Source: Nitrobacteraceae bacterium AZCC 1564
GTDB taxonomy: Bacteria; Pseudomonadota; Alphaproteobacteria; Rhizobiales; Xanthobacteraceae
Length of the DNA: 64,000 nucleotides
Direction: 5' to 3'
Assembly: GCA_036924835.1 (NCBI GenBank)
Contig: JBAGRR010000001.1
Coordinates: 3,673,001 to 3,737,000, forward strand
Position 1 is the first letter of the stretch, and each line of letters starts with the position of its first letter. The notes under the pieces were generated by a model. The model did not search any database. It saw only the letters and a program-made list of their open reading frames with translations, and was not told the origin of the DNA. Positions 19,215-27,146 of this stretch are shown piece by piece. A program made the translations under genes and the position numbers.

Positions 19215-20540
19215 TTATTTCATGAGCTCCTTTGCCACCGCCATGTACATGGGAAGGCTGACGGGATCATTCGCGGCATTCGCGGCTATTGGATGCGATG
19301 CATAACGCACAATCACCATTTCGGCTTTCGGATCGATGTAGATGCTTTGGCCATAGATGCCGCGGGCCATATACGCATGATGCTCATTGTGGGTGATCCA
19401 CCACATGTCGCGATAGGACCAGCCCTTGAGCGTGGCATAACCCGCTTTCGCAAACTGATCCTTGTCGCCGCCTTTCTCGATGTCGGCGATAGCGGCTTCG
19501 GGAATGATCTGTTGGCGGTTGAACTTGCCATGGTTGCGCATCATCTCGCCGAAGCGTGCCAGGTCGCGGAGGGTGGTGTTCAATCCGCCGCCGCCCGACT
19601 CCGTGCCGATACTATCGACCGTGAAGTAAGCGTCACGTTCTGCGCCGAGCTTCGACCAGATGGTGCTCGACAGGAGATTGGCCATCGATTGGCCGCTCGC
19701 ACGTTTGACAATCCATGCCAGAACTTCCGCGTTTGCGGTCTTGTAGGCGAAGGCTTCGCCATGCTTGCCTTCTTTTTTCAGCGTCACAAGGAAATCGTAG
19801 AAGGTGTGCGGCCCGTCGTAATTTGGTGCGCTTGGTACCATTCCCCCAGCCCGCGCGTAATCGAACACCTCGGACTTCGGGTCTGAATAGTTCTCCGAGA
19901 ATTTTACGCCGATGGTCATGTCCATCACCTGACGTACGGTCGCATCGCCATACGCCGAATACTTTAGTTCTGGAACGTATTTTGTCACAGGGGATGCCGG
20001 ATCGAGCTTGCCCTCCGCCGCGAGCATCGCTGCCAGTGTGCCGACGAAAGATTTTGTGACCGAGAACGCAATGTGCGGCCGCTGCGGGCTGCCTTCGCCG
20101 AAATATTTCTCGAAGACGATCTGGCCGCGGTGAAGCACCAGAATGCCGTCGGTATAGGTCAGGGCAAGAGCGTCATTGAAGGTAATTGATTTGCCGTCGA
20201 GGGTTGTGATCGGAACGTTTGACAGGGCACGCTCGGCGCGTGGCAAAGGCGCTGTAGCTATTTCACCACGCGAAACGTTGGCGGTTGGTATCAGCTCGCG
20301 AATGTGGCTGAAAGACCAGCGCGTAAACGGAAAGCGCGAACTTGAACCGTCGCTGAAGCGGATGATTTTGTCCGGTGGGGGCGGGAATCCCTGCATCACG
20401 CCAATCGCTTTCGGATCAGTCTCGGCCGCGGTGGGAAGCGGCTTCGTCTGGGGCGCTTGTGCATGCGCTGAGATTGCGATTGCTATGAGAGCAAGCAATC
20501 CTAACGCGCCGCCCGTGAGCGCGATGATGCGGAGCATCAT
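19215..20540 (-). CDS. Serine hydrolase of the beta-lactamase/esterase family
   Basis: 441 residues with an N-terminal signal or anchor helix (1-27, ending AHA). The class C beta-lactamase-like fold shows Ser160-Val-Thr-Lys163 (SxxK nucleophile), Tyr266 as the likely general base (FAYKTAN), and GGGGLNTTLRDLARFGEMM, typical of 6-aminohexanoate-dimer hydrolase-like and esterase members. It is probably periplasmic. The natural substrate is unknown; homologues act on amides, esters or D-amino acid peptides. Confidence 0.88.
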   Translation of the reverse strand: MMLRIIALTGGALGLLALIAIAISAHAQAPQTKPLPTAAETDPKAIGVMQGFPPPPDKIIRFSDGSSSRFPFTRWSFSHIRELIPTANVSRGEIATAPLPRAERALSNVPITTLDGKSITFNDALALTYTDGILVLHRGQIVFEKYFGEGSPQRPHIAFSVTKSFVGTLAAMLAAEGKLDPASPVTKYVPELKYSAYGDATVRQVMDMTIGVKFSENYSDPKSEVFDYARAGGMVPSAPNYDGPHTFYDFLVTLKKEGKHGEAFAYKTANAEVLAWIVKRASGQSMANLLSSTIWSKLGAERDAYFTVDSIGTESGGGGLNTTLRDLARFGEMMRNHGKFNRQQIIPEAAIADIEKGGDKDQFAKAGYATLKGWSYRDMWWITHNEHHAYMARGIYGQSIYIDPKAEMVIVRYASHPIAANAANDPVSLPMYMAVAKELMK

Positions 20541-20649
20541 TTGAATGTTTCCCCGGTTTCTGCGCGTGTTATCTGTCGTAATGCGGTAATCAGGCAGCCT
20601 ATCCGAGCGGTACGCGGCAAACCAGAGTAGTCAGCACGATGGTGCAACA

Positions 20650-20679
20650 AAAAACCGCGAGATAGATCTCGCGGTTTTT
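20650..20679. terminator. Rho-independent terminator downstream of the BA14K gene
   Basis: Arms aaaaaccgcgaga and tctcgcggttttt around a four-base loop give a perfect stem with flanking A and T runs. It serves the minus-strand BA14K gene, which ends at 20717, and lies ahead of the serine hydrolase gene. Confidence 0.9.
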
Positions 20680-20716
20680 GGCGATCTATGCGCAATGAAG
20701 CGCGTTTGTCAGATTT

Positions 20717-21091
20717 TTACGGGCAGGGATATCGATTGCCGTCGGTGCTCAGATAAGTTCCCGAGCGAGGATCATAGGAGCGATAGCGCTGTGCGCAATA
20801 GGCTGCGTTTTGATTGGCCTGTGCAGCAGACGCGGCGATTGCCCCGCCGATGATGGCGCCTGCGGCAAGACCAATTCCGAGTCCTGCAGCGGTGCCGCCG
20901 CCTCCACCGCGCCGATAATAGCCGTGCCGATGATGGTACCGGCGATATTGCACGTTCGTCACGTCGCTGGACGAAGTGACTTTGGAGAGGCCGGCGCTAT
21001 TCATCAACGGCGCTGAAGTCGCGGGCAGCGAGGAAGCGAGTGTCATCGAGCCGACGAGCAACGCCACCGCAAGACGTCTTGCTGTTCGCAT
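20717..21091 (-). CDS. BA14K family exported protein
   Basis: 124 residues. A signal peptide (1-26, MRTARRLAVALLVGSM start, ending TSA) is followed by a Tyr/His/Arg/Gly-rich stretch. Then come a glycine/alanine hydrophobic segment (AAGLGIGLAAGAIIGG) that may insert in the membrane, and the C-terminal CAQRYRSYDPRSGTYLS..DGNRYPC signature of the BA14K lectin-like family, known from Brucella and rhizobia. ATG 21091 was chosen for the signal peptide. Confidence 0.88.
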   Translation of the reverse strand: MRTARRLAVALLVGSMTLASSLPATSAPLMNSAGLSKVTSSSDVTNVQYRRYHHRHGYYRRGGGGGTAAGLGIGLAAGAIIGGAIAASAAQANQNAAYCAQRYRSYDPRSGTYLSTDGNRYPCP

Positions 21092-21239
21092 ATGTGCTCC
21101 TTTTTCTTGGAATTGGTACGTGGATGGATTTGAGCCTTCGCACAACGAAAGTGGTGTGATTATGCCACAGGCTTGATAATACGCGGATTAAAAATCGGTA
21201 TCAAATGTCGTGCTTTGAAATGTGGATTATTTACTCTTT

Positions 21240-22946
21240 CTATTCTGTGGGCTTGTAGCCGTGCGCGCGGATTGCGCGGCGATCTTTCACGACACCGATG
21301 ACCACGCCCATGCGCTCGATTGTCGCAATCGTTGTGCCATCGAGGTTACGATCGCAGTTCATGTGTGTCGGTGCGATATAAAAGTCTGCGTAGCGCCAAT
21401 CCCACATCTTGATCCAGCGCAGATTGGGTCGTGCGTATTCTTCATAAGAAACCCGTTCACCGCACACGGCGACCCGATAGTTGTGCGTCTTGGCGGTCTC
21501 AGGCTCCGTGCGGTCCAGGAAGTCGTGCAACTCCTCGACAGCCTCTGGCATGATGTTGACCCAATAATCGGTGACAAAGCGTCGTGACGCACCCTCCAGC
21601 CCGCCGACAAGCTGATTGTAGTAAAGGTATTCATGCGGATGGAGCTCGACGAGCTTGGTCGCTGTCTTGGCATAACAGGCTGCAATAAAGACAAGGCCGC
21701 CTATCATCGCGCTACGATGCCAGCGTTTCAGTAATCCGATGCCGTTGCTCAGGCCGATGCCGGCCAGAATTGCGATGGGCGGAAATACGAACAGGAAGTG
21801 CCGACAGCCATCCAGCGCAGGACCTTGCGCGATCACCTGGCACAGCACCGGAAAGAAAGCCGTGAATGCAATCAGACCGATATCGCGGCGGCGTCTGCTG
21901 TTATCGGCTTTATCAGATGCAAGGGTGGGGACTGCGGTCGCCGCTGCCATTAAGACCGCTGCGCCGAGCGTCAGCAACGGAAGCCTGATCGCGATATAGG
22001 TCGGAATGTAGTAGCGGGGAACATCGGCCATCTCGTACATCCGGCCGAAAATGATCGTGCGGATATGATAGTGGAAATCGCCGAATGAAATGAGGCCGCG
22101 TATCGGATTGAGCGGAGAGAGCGCTGCGTAAGGCCATACCGTGATCATGATGACGTAAGCGACGACGAGGCCGGGCAAAAGCCACAACATCGATGTCAGG
22201 ATGAATTGCGCCCGCTCTTTCCAATATCCGGTGATCGGTCTTGGCGTGTTGATCAGAATGGCGAGGCCGGCATATCCAAAGAGCAGGAGGCTCAGCGATC
22301 TGATGCCGAGCGCCGCACCCGTCATAACGCCAAGACCGATCACGTGACGCATGCGCGGGATCGGCAAGTCGCGCGTGGCGCGGATCAGGAAGTAGGTCGC
22401 ACCAGCCATGAACGTGGCCAGCGGAATGCCTTTTGTGTGATTGAACATACCGCCATACCATGAGCCGCACAACGCAAGTGCTGTAATGGCAAAGAATCCC
22501 GCGCGCGGACCGGCAATCAGCCGTGCAGTCGTGCCGGTGGCGGCGATACCGCCGATGCCGATCAGGGCGCACAGCAGGTGGCGAAGCTCATAGATATCGA
22601 CAGGGAGGATGTTGCCGAGCAGAACTGCGACAACGTCGAACAGTCCGCCATAAAGATAGAGGTTGTCAAACTTGAACAGCGACTGGTCGGTGAACCCGCT
22701 TTTGTAATAAGCGATGATCAGTTCGCCATAGCGGTTTTGCAGGCCTTCATCATTGGAGACGGCATAGTCCTGGAACGTCCAAAAGGCCATTGCCAGCAGG
22801 GCCACCAGTGCGCCTACTGAGGCGAGATCGTAGACATCGCGCGTAGCGATCCAGTTCAGCCACTGTCTTAGCTGTGCCCGGAAAACAGCAAGCAAAGACC
22901 GTCGCGGCTCGGATTGTCCGAGCTGTCCGGTAATGGAATCGCTCAT
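21240..22946 (-). CDS. Polytopic glycosyltransferase-like (GT-C/ArnT-like) membrane protein
   Basis: 568 residues with about 10-12 membrane helices. The first periplasmic loop, after helix 1, contains SNDEGLQNRYGE; a paired acidic motif at this place is typical of GT-C transferases that use polyprenyl-phosphate sugars. The C-terminal 110 residues form a soluble domain. A role in glycosylating lipid or surface polymers is inferred from the fold alone. ATG 22946 was chosen over an upstream extension. No sugar-pathway neighbours are present. Confidence 0.75.
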   Translation of the reverse strand: MSDSITGQLGQSEPRRSLLAVFRAQLRQWLNWIATRDVYDLASVGALVALLAMAFWTFQDYAVSNDEGLQNRYGELIIAYYKSGFTDQSLFKFDNLYLYGGLFDVVAVLLGNILPVDIYELRHLLCALIGIGGIAATGTTARLIAGPRAGFFAITALALCGSWYGGMFNHTKGIPLATFMAGATYFLIRATRDLPIPRMRHVIGLGVMTGAALGIRSLSLLLFGYAGLAILINTPRPITGYWKERAQFILTSMLWLLPGLVVAYVIMITVWPYAALSPLNPIRGLISFGDFHYHIRTIIFGRMYEMADVPRYYIPTYIAIRLPLLTLGAAVLMAAATAVPTLASDKADNSRRRRDIGLIAFTAFFPVLCQVIAQGPALDGCRHFLFVFPPIAILAGIGLSNGIGLLKRWHRSAMIGGLVFIAACYAKTATKLVELHPHEYLYYNQLVGGLEGASRRFVTDYWVNIMPEAVEELHDFLDRTEPETAKTHNYRVAVCGERVSYEEYARPNLRWIKMWDWRYADFYIAPTHMNCDRNLDGTTIATIERMGVVIGVVKDRRAIRAHGYKPTE

Positions 22947-23133
22947 GCCAGTGATGCCCCTTGTCCCCTCGTCGCACGAGCGACGTATCCCCCTGCCGGC
23001 ATCTTTGGCCAGCTTGGGGAAAACCATAGGTGGGGAACTAAGGACCGCTCAAGTAAATTGCGTTTTGCGTTGCGGGAGGCGGCATAAGAAAAAGGTATTA
23101 GAGCGCGCTTTCGAGCGAAGTGGCTACCTCGTA

Positions 23134-23294
23134 GTCCGATTCTAACGTTCGCCCCCGTCTCGGTGGGCATTTTTGCGAACGTTAGAATCAAAGGACCGCG
23201 AGCAGATATATAATTCGAGTGGAGCTCAAGGATTTGACGTTCGCATCGCGAACTCGCGGCAAGCAGGGTGCGAACGTCAAATCCGCTCCACTCG
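23134..23294 (-). repeat. Composite two-hairpin repeat inserted in another repeat, reverse orientation
   Basis: A B-like unit (23134-23196, gtccgattctaacgttcgc paired with gcgaacgttagaatc..aaaggac), an AT-rich linker ending gatatataatt, and an A-like unit (23216-23294, cgagtggagc...gctccactcg with inner arms atttgacgttcgc and gcgaacgtcaaat). On the left it is preceded by tcgagcgaagtggctacc and on the right followed by ttcgcgtgaagaaatgcg. These are the two halves of the dispersed repeat seen uninterrupted at about 23326-23386, so the composite sits inside an older repeat. Confidence 0.85.
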
Positions 23295-23390
23295 TTCGCG
23301 TGAAGAAATGCGTCAAAACAAGAATCCAGAGCGTTTCCAAGCGAAGTGGCTACCGGTTCGCGTGAAGAAAACGCGTCAAAACAAGAACTG
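23295..23390 (+). repeat. Dispersed repeat with GCGTGAAGAAA-type core
   Basis: Two copies in a row. The first (from 23295) is the right half of an interrupted element: ttcgcgtgaagaaatgcg, then tcaaaacaagaa. The second (about 23326-23386) is whole: gagcgtttccaagcgaagt, ggctaccggttcgcgtgaag, then aaaacgcgtcaaaacaagaa. The left half of the first copy lies at 23099-23129. I recognise this as a common dispersed repeat of Bradyrhizobium-type genomes. A small palindrome (ttcggttctg and cagaaccgaa) follows at about 23395-23422. Confidence 0.75.
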
Positions 23391-23428
23391 AGAGCTTCGG
23401 TTCTGATTTAATCAGAACCGAATGTGCT

Positions 23429-24538
23429 TTAGACGACAACGGTCAGTCGTTTGGCTGCGCGGGTGATGCCGGTGTAAAGCCAACGGGCGCGGCTGTCCTG
23501 AAACGCGAAGCTTTCGTCGAACAGCACAACATCATTCCATTGCGACCCTTGAGACTTGTGCACCGTGAGCACATAGCCATAGTCGAATTCGTCGTAAGGA
23601 CGGCGCTGCTCCCACGGAATGTCTTCTATGCCGCCCGCGAAGCAATCCGCGCGGACCGAGACCTTGGTCACCTTCGCGCCGAATTCCTCCTCGGGCGATA
23701 GCCGCATGGTGATGATCTGGGATTTCGACTGCGCGCGGGCTTTCACGCGCCAGAGTCCGCCATTGAAGAGGGCCTTCTTGCGGTTGTTTCTCAGGCATAC
23801 CAGCTTGTCGCCGGCCACCGGCAGCGGATCTTCGATGTTCTGCTTTTGCCGCACGCGCATGTTGTAGGAGCGGCGGGTGTTGTTGCGGCCAACGAGAATC
23901 TGGTCAGCCGCCATCACACGGTCAGGATTGAGGCTGTCGCGCCGGACAACTTCGCTGTCGCCAAATGTCCCGACGTCCAACGCGCGGCCTTCGCGAACAG
24001 CCATCGACATCCGCACGATGGGATCGTCCTCCGCTTGGCGATGAACCTCGGTCAGCATGGCGTCCGGCTCGGCGTCCGTGAAAAAGCCGCCGCCCTGGAT
24101 TGGTGGCAATTGCGCCGGGTCGCCGAGCACCAGCAGAGGGCAGTCGAACGACATCAAATCGCGGCCCAGCTCCGCATCGACCATTGAACATTCGTCGATC
24201 ACGATCAGCTTGGCCTTCGAGGCAGGCGCATCATCCCACAACTCAAAACTCGGCTGCTCCTCGCCGGATTCACGGGTGCGGTAAATCAACGAGTGAATCG
24301 TGGAGGCGTTGTCGCACCCCTTGTTCCGCATCACTAGCGCGGCTTTTCCCGTAAAGGCCGCAAATTTCACACTGCCGTTGACGCCATCGGCAATATGCCG
24401 CGCGAGGGTCGTTTTCCCCGTGCCAGCATAGCCGAACAGCCGAAAGATCGGCGGCGTGTTGCCCCTGCCGGGCTTGGCCTTGAGCCAGTCTGAAACGGCT
24501 TGGAGAGCCCGATCTTGATGTGGTGTGAAAGTCGCCAT
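23429..24538 (-). CDS. ATP-dependent DNA helicase, Dda/RecD2-like (SF1B)
   Basis: 369 residues. Walker A GYAGTGKTT is at 36-44, Walker B VIDECSM at about 114-119, then GDPAQLPPIQGGGFF (motif III) and the C-terminal UvrD-like VLTVHKSQGSQWNDVV with LYTGITRA (motifs V and VI). This compact layout resembles phage T4 Dda and the helicase core of RecD2, 5'-3' translocases that act on stalled forks or recombination intermediates. There is no recBC neighbour. The ATG at 24538 begins MATFTPHQDRAL, a standard helicase start. Confidence 0.88.
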   Translation of the reverse strand: MATFTPHQDRALQAVSDWLKAKPGRGNTPPIFRLFGYAGTGKTTLARHIADGVNGSVKFAAFTGKAALVMRNKGCDNASTIHSLIYRTRESGEEQPSFELWDDAPASKAKLIVIDECSMVDAELGRDLMSFDCPLLVLGDPAQLPPIQGGGFFTDAEPDAMLTEVHRQAEDDPIVRMSMAVREGRALDVGTFGDSEVVRRDSLNPDRVMAADQILVGRNNTRRSYNMRVRQKQNIEDPLPVAGDKLVCLRNNRKKALFNGGLWRVKARAQSKSQIITMRLSPEEEFGAKVTKVSVRADCFAGGIEDIPWEQRRPYDEFDYGYVLTVHKSQGSQWNDVVLFDESFAFQDSRARWLYTGITRAAKRLTVVV

Positions 24539-24663
24539 GTTGCTTGGATAATCTGCAGGGAAGGGAACACGTGCCGGTCAGATGCATAGCCGACTCGGTG
24601 CCGCTGTGGGCACGAATATAGTGCGATCCGCGTCTCGAAACAGCAGCGATTCCCGATCGAATT

Positions 24664-24828
24664 CTAGTGTCCGATTCCGAAGTTCGCATCATTCCGCGGC
24701 ACCTTTGTTTGCGAACTTCGGATTCGAAGGACACTAGCAAGCTATTGTTCTAGTGTGGCTTTGGTTCAGAAGTCCGCATTCCAGACTCGCTGCACGAATG
24801 ATGCGGACTTCTGAACCGCCGCACTGGC
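24664..24828 (-). repeat. Composite two-hairpin repeat, reverse orientation
   Basis: Unit B (24664-24737), linker caagctattgtt, unit A (24750-24828). The whole element is the reverse complement of the copy at 35623-35786, including the linker, which differs at a single base. It lies between the divergent helicase gene and a small membrane protein gene. Confidence 0.9.
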
Positions 24829-24867
24829 TAATAAGATACGCCTCGACGAAGGAATGGAGTGGAGCGG

Positions 24868-25032
24868 GTGGTGAAGTTTTTCAAACGTCTCGTCGTCGCA
24901 GTTGTCATACTCTTCGTGATAACAGTGTTTGGCCTGTTCGCGTTCAACTTTTATCGCCACTACACCGCTGGTGAGCCCGATGCACGGCCGCCGGTCATCT
25001 ACGAACGATCAGACCGGCCATCGCGGGCTTGA
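24868..25032 (+). CDS. Small single-pass membrane protein, GTG start
   Basis: 54 residues from GTG 24868 (a GTG at 24871 is also possible), preceded by GGAGTGGAG. A basic start (VVKFFKRL) leads into one helix (VVAVVILFVITVFGLFAF), then NFYRHYTAGEPDARPP and a short polar tail. No family recognised. It lies about 110 bp ahead of the aminotransferase gene. Confidence 0.5.
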   Translation: MVKFFKRLVVAVVILFVITVFGLFAFNFYRHYTAGEPDARPPVIYERSDRPSRA

Positions 25033-25144
25033 TGTGCCAGCACAGGTTGCGCGCCGCCCGCTGGTGCTTCTATAAAACAGAACAGCCGAGAAAAGGCGAA
25101 TGAGGGAAGCCTCATGCAAGCAACAAAAATGGAGAGACGCCCTC

Positions 25145-26383
25145 ATGACTTCCGTATCGTTCGACTTCGCGCCACTGCTGGCTGATGGGTTGCCGCCTGC
25201 TGCGGCAAAATGGAATGGCTTTCCAAAATACAATTTTGTCGGTGGCAACAATGATCCCGATCAGGTTCCGGTCGATCGGTTGCTGGCGGCCTCTACCGCA
25301 GTCCTGACGCGGGAGGGGAAGACTCTTTCGACCTATGGCCTGAACAGCGGGCCCCTTGGCTATCGGCCGTTGCGAGAATTTCTCGTGGGCAAGCTCAAGC
25401 GTGATGCCGGCATCTCCTGCACGGCAGATGAAATCCTTATCACGTCCGGCTCGCTGCAAGGGCTTGATCTGGTCAACGGCATCCTGACGTCGCCTGGCGA
25501 CACGGTGCTTATCGAACAGGAGTGCTATCAGGGGTCGATCACCCGGCTGGTTCGGCGCGGCGTCAACATCGTCGGCATTCCGCTCGATAGCGGTGGTATG
25601 CGGATCGATGCGGTCGCGGGGGCACTTGAGAACCTCAAGCAAAAGGGGATCCGGCCGAAGTACATTTACACCATTCCGACAGTGCAGAATCCCACTGGTA
25701 CGATCTTGAGCGAACAGCGCCGCCACGAACTGCTCAAGCTGTCGGAAGACTATGGGGTGCCAATCTTCGAAGATGACTGCTACGCCGATCTCATCTGGAA
25801 TGGCCAGCGGCCGCCCGCGCTTTACGCGATGAGCAAGAATGGCGGGGTCATTCACATCGGCTCGTTCTCGAAATCAGTCGCGCCGGCCTTACGTGTCGGC
25901 TACATCGTCGCGCCTTGGCCGGTGTTGTCGCGTATTCTCCCCATCAAAACGGACGCCGGGTCCGGCGCGCTTGAACAGATGGTGCTGGCGGAATTTTGCG
26001 AAGCTCATTTTACCGACCATGTGCCCAAGCTGACGCGTGGTCTTCGCGCCAAGCTGGATACGTTAATGGAGGCGCTCGCCGAACAGTTCGGAACCGCCGC
26101 CGAATTCGAGGCGCCGAAGGGCGGCATTTTCCTGTGGGTCAAGTTGCCGGACAATGTCGATACGATGAAGCTGTATCAGCAGGCGTTGGCATCGGGGATT
26201 GCCATCAATCCCGGCCCGGAATGGTCGACCAATAGCGCTCATAGCAAGAGCCGGCTCAGGCTTTGCTTTGCCAGTCCGTCGGTGCAGGAAATACGGGATG
26301 GCGTCGCCGCGCTCGCCGAGGTTTGCCAGCGAGAATTTGGTGTGCCGCGCCGAAGTGCGAATGTCGAGCGGGCCGCGAAGTAG
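25145..26383 (+). CDS. PLP-dependent aminotransferase, class I/II
   Basis: 412 residues, fold type I aminotransferase close to the 2-aminoadipate/MocR-like group. The Schiff-base lysine is Lys243 in GSFSKSVAPALRVGY; Asn182 (TVQNPTG), Asp211 region (FEDDCYADL) and Arg250 fit the cofactor pocket. There is no HTH domain, so it is an enzyme and not a regulator. Substrate unknown. ATG 25145 has a GGAGAG site upstream; the longer frame from 25100 has none. The TTG-started SRPBCC gene follows 16 bp on. Confidence 0.9.
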   Translation: MTSVSFDFAPLLADGLPPAAAKWNGFPKYNFVGGNNDPDQVPVDRLLAASTAVLTREGKTLSTYGLNSGPLGYRPLREFLVGKLKRDAGISCTADEILITSGSLQGLDLVNGILTSPGDTVLIEQECYQGSITRLVRRGVNIVGIPLDSGGMRIDAVAGALENLKQKGIRPKYIYTIPTVQNPTGTILSEQRRHELLKLSEDYGVPIFEDDCYADLIWNGQRPPALYAMSKNGGVIHIGSFSKSVAPALRVGYIVAPWPVLSRILPIKTDAGSGALEQMVLAEFCEAHFTDHVPKLTRGLRAKLDTLMEALAEQFGTAAEFEAPKGGIFLWVKLPDNVDTMKLYQQALASGIAINPGPEWSTNSAHSKSRLRLCFASPSVQEIRDGVAALAEVCQREFGVPRRSANVERAAK

Positions 26384-26399
26384 AGGGTAGGGGAAACAC

Positions 26400-26930
26400 T
26401 TGCTGAGGAAGATCCTGTTCGGTCTCGTGGCGCTGGTGGTCGTGCTGATCACAGTCATCATCATCCAGCCGTCAGAATACCGTGTGTCGCGAACGCTGAC
26501 CATGGCAGCGCCTCCACAGGACATTTTCGCACAGCTCAACGATTTCCATCGCTGGGAAGCTTGGTCGCCATGGGCCAAGCTCGATCCGAAAGCGAAGGTG
26601 TCGTTTGAAGGCCCCGCTGCCGGGAAAGGCGCCATCTTTGCGTGGTCGGGAAACAGCAAGGTCGGCGAGGGGCGGATGACGCTGGTCGAGAGCACGCCAG
26701 ACAGTTTTGTCAGGACGCGCACGGACTTTGTGAAGCCGTTCGTGGGCAGCAGTTACAGCGAGTTTACGTTGCGCCCTGAGGGCAATAGCACTGCCGTATC
26801 ATGGACGATGTTTGGCCAGAACGATTTCATCGGCAAAGCTATGTGCCTTGTGATCAGTATGGACAAGATGCTCGGCGGTGAAATGGAGAAAGGGCTCACC
26901 AGCATCAAAGGGCTAGTGGAGGGAAAATAA
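26400..26930 (+). CDS. SRPBCC (START-like) family protein with N-terminal anchor
   Basis: 176 residues. A hydrophobic anchor at about 5-23 (ILFGLVALVVVLITVIII) precedes a polyketide cyclase/dehydrase-type SRPBCC domain with FHRWEAWSPWAKLDP and FTLRPEGNSTAVSWTM. Such domains bind hydrophobic ligands; the role is unknown. It starts with TTG 26400, with AGGGTAGGGG upstream, only 16 bp after the aminotransferase stop, so it is probably co-transcribed. Confidence 0.8.
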   Translation: MLRKILFGLVALVVVLITVIIIQPSEYRVSRTLTMAAPPQDIFAQLNDFHRWEAWSPWAKLDPKAKVSFEGPAAGKGAIFAWSGNSKVGEGRMTLVESTPDSFVRTRTDFVKPFVGSSYSEFTLRPEGNSTAVSWTMFGQNDFIGKAMCLVISMDKMLGGEMEKGLTSIKGLVEGK

Positions 26931-26939
26931 AAACGCCGG

Positions 26940-27107
26940 CTAGTGTTCCGGTTCTGACATTCGTATCACGTCGCAGCAGGCACTTTACGAATGTCAGAAC
27001 CAAAGGAACACTAGCGGAAATATATGAATCTAGTGCGGTTTTGGATCTGACGTTCGTATCACGGACTCGAGGTTAATACGGATACGAACGTCAGATCCAC
27101 CGCACTA
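26940..27107 (-). repeat. Composite two-hairpin repeat, reverse orientation
   Basis: Unit B (26940-27014, ctagtgttcc...ggaacactag), linker cggaaatatatgaat, unit A (27030-27107, ctagtgcgg...ccgcactag). Inner arms are ttctgacattcgta and tacgaatgtcagaa, and gatctgacgttcgtatc and gatacgaacgtcagatc. These differ from other copies but stay fully paired. It lies between the converging SRPBCC and flbD genes. Confidence 0.9.
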
Positions 27108-27146
27108 GGATAGTTCCTGCGCCGGCGTTCATTGAGTCGTTCGTGA

